From Trichosporon coremiiforme (taxonomy: Eukaryota; Basidiomycota; Tremellomycetes; Trichosporonales; Trichosporonaceae), in the NCBI GenBank assembly GCA_039545355.1, contig BCJJ01000005.1, forward strand, positions 929,008 through 993,007: a stretch of 64,000 nt of DNA. The letters run 5' to 3'. Each line of letters opens with the position of its first letter. Within the stretch, counting starts at the first letter, position 1. Below the pieces are notes generated by a model. That model did not search any database. It saw only the letters and a list, made by a program, of their open reading frames with translations, and had not been told where the DNA came from. Made by a program: the position numbers and the translations under genes. Below, piece after piece: positions 56,507 to 64,000 of the stretch.

Positions 56507-58632
56507 TGACGAATATACCCGGCATTTTCATTTCTCTGTATACCACGCGCACATAATGTTACGTATCATCCTGTAGTACCACATGCATCTTTGTATCAAG
56601 CGAGCGGCGGGCGCAGCGAGCAAAGCGAGCGCGACGTGCGGTAGCCCGCCAAGTATGCAGCTGATCCTGGCATGCGCGACATCCGATCGAGGTGCAATCG
56701 ACATACCACCCCGATCAGAACGGTCAGCAGCCCAAGGAGCCGGCGGCATTTTGATCGCCCGAGATCCAGCACGAAGTTCTACTCGGCGGCGAGATGATTC
56801 ATGCTCTTGTACTTATTCGACCGCGTGAGCGAGCATAAGTCGGCGTGGGCCGGCGTGAGTATGCTTCAGTAATCGTGAGTTATCGTAAAGTGATCGGGTG
56901 GTGGGTCCGCCATGTACGGAGTGACGAGAGAGTGGCAACAAGGAGGAGGCTGAGTGGCAAATCAGACGAAGACGACAGCGCAGTGGGGTGGTGGAAGTGC
57001 GACGACAGAACGACTGGAGTCTTTCAGATGCACCCAGGTGCGCCGACGTGCGCCGAAGATTGAACCGTGCGCTGCCGATTACACCGATCACCACCCTGTC
57101 TCTGCTGGCCCTGCTCCAATTGCAATGTTCGTCATACGCCGACCCACAGCAATCGCCGGGGTACGTGCACTACTCATATCCGCAGCACGTGGATCATCTC
57201 TGTGGGGGCCGAGTGCATGGCGCACTGGGCGTCGAGTAAACAACAAACACGAACGGGGCGCAAACATACACACACACCTGACTCAGCTGACACAACTGAC
57301 ACAACGAGGCGCCGCTGACATCAGACGGTCCAGACGGTCTATATCGAGCGCGAGGGGGTGGAATGCCAGTCGCGTCGGCTGACTCACTCTCGACGGGCTA
57401 TTACCTGATTCGAGGGCCACACACTGCACACAGAGCAGACATTCCGCATACACCCGCCCGCAACGCGTTCGCATTCGGTTCGTATTCCGTTCGCACCCGT
57501 TCGCATTCCGTACGGGCTTGTCGCGCCATCGCAATGTCTATCGTTCCTGTCTCTGGTGTTTCTGGTCTCTGCAAGCCCGAGGGGCGTGGGAGCGTTACAC
57601 ATTCCCCCATCACATGCTCCTTGCTCCCCCAGTTCTGCCCCGGTGCTGCCCCGCTTTCCCCATGTTGATAACAGATAGCCCTCGAGGGGCTTCAAGGCAC
57701 GCCCCAGCTCCCCAGATCTCCGGTCCATACCTCGGTCCGGCCATCTGTGGCCCGGTCGGCAGTCAGGCCGGTCAGCAAAGATGCGTGACATGCTTACATG
57801 ACCAGACACTTGGCAAGCTTTAAGCCTTCACACGCTAACGTTCTGACCCTGCGATTGCGCCCCGGCACGAACCCCCGAATATACGAGCAGATGGCCATTA
57901 GATGGCCGCTAGATGGCTGCTGACAGCTGCTGATTCCCACGCTCTGCATCGCCACGACAACGTACAAACCCAATGAGTTGCGCCAGAACGCCTTTCGACG
58001 CCCCGCACGCCCTCGGTTCGCCGTGAATTGTTCCGCGAGCCGCGGAAGGGCTATTGAGGCGGGGTAACCCCACCTCTTGTCGTCTAAACTCGCAACTCCT
58101 GGGTTGCCCAGCTGACTCATGTAGACTCGATGGACTCACGTCAAGTTGACCTAGAGTCGAGACCTTTGGTTGAGGATTGACCCTGGCATACGATGGTGCG
58201 TACGCGGTGGCGCAGATACTTACGCGCTAAACTCTCGACGCGCGCGCGCCGTGGCGTTCACACTCACGTACACTGCCACCACTGGACCACGCTGATGACT
58301 GACTGCGCACCCCGTTCCAAGCCTTCCAAGGTTGATCTCGTACCTTGCTTGATTCTCCGCATACTCGGGAGCGAGTACGCCGCCCATCGATTCCTTGGGG
58401 AACTCGGAATACACAAACACTTCTAGGTGGCTCGGTGGCAAACCCTGCTGCCGGGCGAGCTTCGTGCCAATGCAAAGCACTACATTCTACTACAGCACAA
58501 CATAATTGTACAAATGGGAGCGCAACCATTCTAGGGTGCGCTCTGTGAAAGATGATATTGGATGCGATAACCTGATGAAAATACCCGAGATTGAGAAAGT
58601 TGTGATTGAGAAAGATGTGAATGGGAGGACTA
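56507..58632. other. Intergenic region, 2.1 kb
   Basis: Between the TAF1 stop and the convergent kinase stop. I see no gene on either strand; frames here are short and lack conserved features. Short direct repeats such as ACACAACTGACACAAC near 57291 and CGTTCGCATTC words near 57470-57510 are present. Confidence 0.4.
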
Positions 58633-61600
58633 CTACATCACGATGCAGTCCTTAGGCGCGACGTCGTCTTCGTCGATGGCGCCGTTCTTGTCCCGCTTCT
58701 CACGCTTCATGCGCAGACGCCTGCTCGGCTTGCGGACGGGCTTGCCACCCTCGATCGGCGCGTGACGCATGACGGGCGGCGGGCCAGCTGACTCCTTCTC
58801 ATGGCTGGGGCCATCCTCATCAATGCGCAGGAGCGTCGTCGACGCACCACGCGGGTCGCGGACGCACTCCTCACTTCCCTCCGAGAGGCGAGAGCGCACA
58901 GAGCTGATGGTCTCATGCCCGTTGGATGCAGGCAAGGGGACAGCGTCGAGGTGTGAGCGCGAGTGGTTTGAGCCAGCTCCTGTAGACCAGCGAGCACGTC
59001 TGTCGGGCTCGACGAGCGACGTCGTCGACGGGGCGAGAAGGCTGCTCCTCGAGCGGTTGCTGCGTCCGAACAGGCGGCCGGGGAACCCAGACAGACCGTT
59101 AGAGGTAGTCGGCGAGATGTCCGCGAGATATGGCGAGGTGGCGCGAGACTCGGGCGGCGTCGTGAGAGCAGCCGCAAACTCCTGCTGGTGGGCAAGGAGG
59201 GCGAGCTGCTCGCGGACGTCGCAGCGGGGACTCGCGCGGGCTGCGCACTTAGCGTGCGTAATGAGGCCGCAGTTCTGGCACAGGTAGGCCGACTTCTTGA
59301 CGTTCTCGAGGCAGACGTGGCAGGTAATGGCCTTGGCAAAGGTGGTCTTGACCAGACCGTGGGCGCGGGCGCTCGAAGACTGGAGGCACTCTCGACTCTG
59401 GGATGCCTGCGAGTGAAGCGAGACCATGGACATCTGCGCATACTTCTGAACGTCATTCTCTTTGGGAGTCGAGCTGAGATCGACAAGCGAAGTGGACGCG
59501 GAGCGAGTCGGAAAGATGCCGTTCGCTTCCTTGATGCGGACAGAGTCGGACACCTTGGGGATGTCGATCGGATTGGCAAAGATGCGCTGCGAATCTATGC
59601 GCGGATCCTGGCTGACGCGGCGGAGGAAGGGTAGGCTATCCTGGGGACTGAGGTCAATGTCGCCACGAGCAGCGCGGACCCATTCGTGCTCGAACAGGAG
59701 TGTCGCGGACGGGCGGTCTCCCGGCTCCTTGATGAAGCAGAGCTTCAGGAAGTCCTCGAGCTCGGGCGACGTCGGCGGGAGAGGCGGCATGGGATCCTCG
59801 ACGATGCGGAACAGGACGGTCATGCTGTTGCCGACATTGTGGTAGGGGGGTTTGCCTGTCAACAGCTCAATGATGGTGCAGCCTAACGACCAGATGTCAG
59901 AGGCAGGCGAGGCGCCAGCGAGCTTGATGATCTCCGGCGCCATCCAGTTGGGGGTACCGGCAACCTCGCTGCTCTCAGCCTTGCCAATGCTCGCGCGTTC
60001 CGCAAAGGTCTCCACGGCACGCATGTTGAGTGAGACACCAAAGTCGGACAGCTTGATATTACCATTCTTCGTCGACAGGATGTTGGCGGCCTTCAGGTCA
60101 CAGTGCACGACACCCTGCGAATGCAGGTAGATGAGACCCTCGAGGATCTTGGCGACGTACGAAGCGACGAGCCGCTCGTTGAAGTTGCCGAACGCCTTCA
60201 GGGTATGTTGCAGGGAACCGTTCTCGACGAATTCCAAAACAATGTTCAGGAACTCGTCGTCGCAAGACATGCCCTCGTACTTGACAATGCCAGGGTGCGA
60301 CAGCCGGGCCAAGAGTTCGACCTCGCCCATGACGTCGTCGATCTCCTTCTGCTGCATGCCAGCCACACGGATGCGCTTGATGGCGACCATCTGACCGTTG
60401 GTCAGGTTGAGCGAGCGGTACACAGCACCGAATTGACCAGTGCCTATGCGATTACCCAATTGGTAACGCATCGCAGGCTGTCCAGCCATGCTAAACTCCA
60501 GAATCTGGAGACTCGGGTATACCGCTGAGTCACGCGAAGTGAAGCTCAGGGTCGATGTCCGTCGGGTTGTGCTAGGCAGATTAACCATGGAGTGGTTGTT
60601 GCGCATGTTCATGACTCGGTTGGCGTTGCTGATAGACATGGGTCTGAGGGGGAAGTCCTCAGAGCGGCGGCGCTCCTGCTTGGTCAACGCGCGTCGGGTG
60701 CCGTACGCCTCAGCGGCAAGATTCGGATCGATGGGAATCGGGATGGATGACGACGAGAGCGTCGACTGCATAGCCACTCCCGGCGAGGGCGCGCGTTTGG
60801 GCACATAGATCTTGCCGGTGACACTCGAACGACGAATTCGAGGTCTCGGTGGCAATTCTCCGGGTGCACGCGCGGGACTGCGTGATCCAACCTCGTCCTC
60901 CTCGATGAAGCTGTCGTGCTGCAATTCGATGCTTTGCGTGCGTGCAGCGCGAGGAATGGGTCGAAGTCGTGGGCTGTCCGAACGAAGGCTGAGCATGGTC
61001 GGGCCGCCCATGTCGGAACCTTCCAGAGCCGCGAGGGAAGCGGACAGGGCGAATCCTCGGGCCTCCTCGAGAGACGATGAAAGTCGACCGTTTGGTGTCA
61101 TGCCGTGTTGGGCGTGCAAGTCATCCGTGCTCGTGAGAAGCGTGCCGATGATTTTGCGCCTCGCCTCCTGCAGCGTCTGCTCGCTCATGCGGCGGACATT
61201 CGGAGGCAGCTCCGGCCGGACCGAAGGCGACGATCCGAGAGGAATGTCGATAGGCTCGACGTCCGTCGCGTCGATGGCACGCTGGTCCTCGCCCGGGACG
61301 ATGGGGATTGCCATCATGCTTGACCGGGAGTAGGACGACGCCACCTGAGAGTTAGTGCTGATGAGGCTCGGGGTCCGTTCGCGCTCCTGCAGCGGCGCGA
61401 GATGGTACGACGACTGGGTCGACGAGATGCTGCTGCTCCAGTCGTGTCCGGACGCTCGCGGAGAACTGGAGTCATTGGCAAATGACACCTTCGAGTTGTG
61501 GATCGTGCGCATAGGAGGACGCGCAGTCGGCGGTGTGCCATTCTGGATGGCGTTGGAGCGAGAGGTAGCGTTCGGCGTGGACGCGGCACGCGCAGGTGAC

Positions 61601-63927
61601 AGCGGAGGGGTGGGTGAAAAGGACTGTTGTGACAACCGCGAAGGTGGAGCGTAAACAGACTTTAAGTTGGATCCTGAGGCGGACGCGTGATCGCTCTCGG
61701 TGGAAGCGGTAAGTGACATTGTGGATCCGTTCATTACCGCGGGCGTGGGAAGAACGCCATTGGTTGCCACCGCTTCCCTTCGAAGTCGCAAATCACTGGA
61801 ACTGTTCTTCAGTGTCCGTTCCAGTGCTGTCCTGGAAGCAATGGGAGTCGCGTTGTTCGAGGGCGCCGGCGTTTGTTCTGAGTTCCGTCGACTGCGAACC
61901 TTCGGGATTGACTTCTTGTTGACCGAACCTTCACCTCGCAGATTCCGCTTGGACTTCTTCGCAGGCAACAGGACAGTCGAACCGGACATGCGAGCAAGCA
62001 CAAGAATCGTCCGCGCCACCCTGGCCAGTCCAGCTGGGGAATGCTCGTCCAAATCCGCCATCGTGAAACTGTCGTTCTCGGATACCCCGATCTCGCTACA
62101 GGCGGAAAGAAAGCGGTCGATGTTGGCGCGGATTCGGGCTTCGTCACGGGGCACCTTAACGCGTTGAATGTGAGCGGGCTGTGATGGGAACAACCGGTTG
62201 AAAAGGAAACACATGAGGATGCCGTCGCGAACGGCGCTAACAAACACCTTGCGCTCGTGAGCCTTCGCAGTCGCGGTGATGTTGCAAGCCCGCAGCTTGG
62301 CCTCCTTGACCTCGAGCGAGACGCCGGACTGCTTGCCACTGAGGATTTCGCCAGAAGCTTCAGCCCAGGAGCTTCCCCAGGAACGTTCCATGCGTGTCAG
62401 ATGGCCCAGTCGGTCTTCCGAGATGCGTTTAATCTCGAGGTTGCGTTCCGAAGTCGAGAAGTTGGCGTGACGCAATGCAGGAGTGAGGAGGTAGGTGATG
62501 TATGTGCACGCGAACCGGAGGTGGTAATGTTCTTGTGACAGGAGCGAGTGGCGAGGTCCGTCTGGTAGGATAAGGCTAGTCTGAGAGAGACTGAGACTCG
62601 TGCGTGAACCGTTGATCAGACTGGAGCGCGAGTGTTGGAAGCTTGATGACGAAAGGCTGTACCCCGCGGGCGATAGCGATGACGCGCTCGGGTTATGCCT
62701 GTAAACGGTATTCTGCAGTGTCTGGGCAGACCCGCGAAGCGAGGACGGCTCGCCGTTTGATCCACGGAGTGCTGACTGCGATGGCGGACGCGACAGCGAA
62801 GAAGAGGAAGGACGCGACAAACCTCTTGTAGTCACCGGACTGAGATCTGGAAGACCGACGGAGCCGGCTGCGCTGTTGGATCCACTCGAGGGTCGGCTGT
62901 TATTCAGGAAATAGGACGAAGTGGGCGTGATAGGGGGCGACAATGTTGACCGCTGGGGCTGAGACAGAATTGATGGTGGCAGCTTTTCAATGGGCCTCAG
63001 TTCATCCTCGGGTGACGTGAGGTCGATGTCGGAAGGCGGCGGTGTTTCAGACGAGTGGGGGGACACTGCACTTGTTGACCGGTTTTTGTGGAAAAGCAAG
63101 GCCAGGGAATGGCGCCCACTCTTCTTCTTCTTGCCCACTGTCGCCGGTTTCTCAACATCATCATCATCTTCGTCAAGCAGATTTTTTCCCTTTCCCTTCT
63201 TTGCTCTCCGAGGTAACGACGGAGTGGAGCGAGACGCCTTCAATAGTGAACGTCCGAGATCACTCTTTCTCGGTGGTGACGGGGACGGCGTTGAGACGGT
63301 GGGTGGAAGAGGGGCGGTGGGGGTGATGATGGAAGATGTCCGGACGGGGATCGAGGATCGGGGGGTTTTTGTGGGGGTGGCTAACACATTTGTCGTGCTT
63401 GATCGAGCGATGGTGTTCGCACGGGCAGCATAGTTCTTGTGTTGGTCATGCTGCTCGCGGAGGTTGGGGATCGACCGTGTCGGTTGCGGTGCCGACGATC
63501 GCTTCCCTGGTCCTCCACCGAGCGCTCGGACAGCCTGCGACGCGGGCTCGGTGATGAAGTTCTTCAGCTTCGACCTGGCGCTCTGCGTCGAGGCCGCTGA
63601 AGACGTCGCTGAGGGGTTCGCCGAGGTCGAGGCTTGCGGCAGGTCAATGTTCGAAGAGGAGAAGGCGGAAAGAAGGTTCGACGAGGAGGCGGCCTTCATG
63701 TCGGGGACGGGAAGGTTGGAAGTCGACGACAAGGCGACCGGCTGGTCGTCGCTCATCAACTTGGAGGGCTTGCGCCAAAGCGACTTCATGCGCCGCGGCG
63801 AGATCGGTGGCGGACGCGTACTGACGTCCGCGGTCTGGGTCGACATTTGCTGCTCCCGGCTATCCGTTGTAGGCGATGGTGTCACCAGCAGATGCGGGGG
63901 CTGCGGTTGGGTGCTCGCGGCAAGCAT
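58633..63927 (-). CDS. Septation-initiation-type kinase with CH-like and C1 domains (Cdc7/SepH homologue)
   Basis: Likely kinase of the septation-initiation or mitotic-exit pathway, acting at spindle poles and the division site. One open frame of 1764 residues from ATG 63927; an alternative start is 63846, and a 5' exon beyond the window is possible. Residues 1-455 are Ser/Pro-rich. About 456-650 resemble a calponin-homology domain (DGILMCFLFNRLFP, ARIRANIDRFL, SFTMADL). About 1155-1416 are a protein kinase: GTGQFG loop, VAIKRI lysine, HCDLKAANIL in place of HRD, DFGVSL, APE. This is the STE11-like Cdc7/Cdc15 subgroup. At about 1522-1570 a C1-type zinc finger, beginning HGLVKTTF and with CHVCLENVKKSAYLC, follows. 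The C-terminus is basic (RRLRMKREKR) and ends in a Cys-containing tail, KDCIVM. Confidence 0.88.
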   Translation of the reverse strand: MLAASTQPQPPHLLVTPSPTTDSREQQMSTQTADVSTRPPPISPRRMKSLWRKPSKLMSDDQPVALSSTSNLPVPDMKAASSSNLLSAFSSSNIDLPQASTSANPSATSSAASTQSARSKLKNFITEPASQAVRALGGGPGKRSSAPQPTRSIPNLREQHDQHKNYAARANTIARSSTTNVLATPTKTPRSSIPVRTSSIITPTAPLPPTVSTPSPSPPRKSDLGRSLLKASRSTPSLPRRAKKGKGKNLLDEDDDDVEKPATVGKKKKSGRHSLALLFHKNRSTSAVSPHSSETPPPSDIDLTSPEDELRPIEKLPPSILSQPQRSTLSPPITPTSSYFLNNSRPSSGSNSAAGSVGLPDLSPVTTRGLSRPSSSSLSRPPSQSALRGSNGEPSSLRGSAQTLQNTVYRHNPSASSLSPAGYSLSSSSFQHSRSSLINGSRTSLSLSQTSLILPDGPRHSLLSQEHYHLRFACTYITYLLTPALRHANFSTSERNLEIKRISEDRLGHLTRMERSWGSSWAEASGEILSGKQSGVSLEVKEAKLRACNITATAKAHERKVFVSAVRDGILMCFLFNRLFPSQPAHIQRVKVPRDEARIRANIDRFLSACSEIGVSENDSFTMADLDEHSPAGLARVARTILVLARMSGSTVLLPAKKSKRNLRGEGSVNKKSIPKVRSRRNSEQTPAPSNNATPIASRTALERTLKNSSSDLRLRREAVATNGVLPTPAVMNGSTMSLTASTESDHASASGSNLKSVYAPPSRLSQQSFSPTPPLSPARAASTPNATSRSNAIQNGTPPTARPPMRTIHNSKVSFANDSSSPRASGHDWSSSISSTQSSYHLAPLQERERTPSLISTNSQVASSYSRSSMMAIPIVPGEDQRAIDATDVEPIDIPLGSSPSVRPELPPNVRRMSEQTLQEARRKIIGTLLTSTDDLHAQHGMTPNGRLSSSLEEARGFALSASLAALEGSDMGGPTMLSLRSDSPRLRPIPRAARTQSIELQHDSFIEEDEVGSRSPARAPGELPPRPRIRRSSVTGKIYVPKRAPSPGVAMQSTLSSSSIPIPIDPNLAAEAYGTRRALTKQERRRSEDFPLRPMSISNANRVMNMRNNHSMVNLPSTTRRTSTLSFTSRDSAVYPSLQILEFSMAGQPAMRYQLGNRIGTGQFGAVYRSLNLTNGQMVAIKRIRVAGMQQKEIDDVMGEVELLARLSHPGIVKYEGMSCDDEFLNIVLEFVENGSLQHTLKAFGNFNERLVASYVAKILEGLIYLHSQGVVHCDLKAANILSTKNGNIKLSDFGVSLNMRAVETFAERASIGKAESSEVAGTPNWMAPEIIKLAGASPASDIWSLGCTIIELLTGKPPYHNVGNSMTVLFRIVEDPMPPLPPTSPELEDFLKLCFIKEPGDRPSATLLFEHEWVRAARGDIDLSPQDSLPFLRRVSQDPRIDSQRIFANPIDIPKVSDSVRIKEANGIFPTRSASTSLVDLSSTPKENDVQKYAQMSMVSLHSQASQSRECLQSSSARAHGLVKTTFAKAITCHVCLENVKKSAYLCQNCGLITHAKCAARASPRCDVREQLALLAHQQEFAAALTTPPESRATSPYLADISPTTSNGLSGFPGRLFGRSNRSRSSLLAPSTTSLVEPDRRARWSTGAGSNHSRSHLDAVPLPASNGHETISSVRSRLSEGSEECVRDPRGASTTLLRIDEDGPSHEKESAGPPPVMRHAPIEGGKPVRKPSRRLRMKREKRDKNGAIDEDDVAPKDCIVM

Positions 63928-64000
63928 GAGAAGAGAGATCAAAAGACTTGACCGTCGAGCAAGCGTTCATGGACTCTTGATGAGATGTCGGTGGAGAGAA
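63928..64000. other. Window edge upstream of the kinase
   Basis: Too short to judge. It may be the promoter or part of a 5' exon of the minus-strand kinase gene. Confidence 0.3.

Overview
This window is nuclear DNA from a fungus, most likely a basidiomycete yeast of the Tremellomycetes (Trichosporonales-like). The evidence is GC-rich coding, dense genes on both strands, and multi-exon genes whose introns are mostly 35-60 bp. These introns have a GTRNGT donor and a CTGAC/CTAAC branch site lying just upstream of the AG. The protein set is eukaryotic and fungal (NCE101, PEX3, MGM1, a septation-initiation-type kinase, DUF1765). There is no operon logic. I recognised no tRNA, rRNA, transposon or CRISPR. 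Taxonomy is an inference from gene style and remembered families.

Layout. 0-5 kb: a RAD51-paralogue recombinase whose 5' end is unresolved, and a single-pass membrane protein with an AIM-like motif. 5-16 kb: a Golgi GDP-mannose transporter, a GLTSCR1-domain chromatin protein, mitoribosomal mS41 (FYV4/IGR motif), NCE101, and a wax-synthase-like MBOAT. 16.8-20.2 kb: a small secreted protein and PEX3. 20.8-27.8 kb is the accessory-looking part. It holds three head-to-tail relatives of a small HTH/SANT-like protein (two broken, one intact), a membrane protein split by a frameshift, an 18-G tract, and a 135-N gap flanked by C tracts. 27.9-31.5 kb: V-ATPase subunit B and MCM-binding protein. 32.8-39.7 kb: a tiny acidic-tailed protein and a 1960-aa DUF1765 protein. 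39.7-44.7 kb is gene-poor with short repeats. 44.7-50.7 kb: mitochondrial dynamin MGM1, a coiled-coil protein, and a predicted N-myristoylated protein. 50.9-56.5 kb: an Old-Yellow-Enzyme-like oxidoreductase and TAF1. 58.6-63.9 kb: a 1764-aa CH-kinase-C1 septation kinase that may continue past the window edge.

Exon coordinates were derived by eye from splice consensus, reading-frame continuity and family conservation. For most genes the spliced frame closes exactly. The genes form no single pathway, but organelle and secretory housekeeping is well represented: Golgi sugar transport, peroxisome membrane biogenesis, inner-membrane fusion, mitochondrial translation and vacuolar acidification.

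The most unusual items are the decaying tandem HTH-like family at 20.9-23.9 kb, the CH-kinase-C1 architecture, the receptor-like membrane protein at 2.7 kb, and the oxidoreductase whose usual Y-G-G-[SD] loop has been replaced without a length change.
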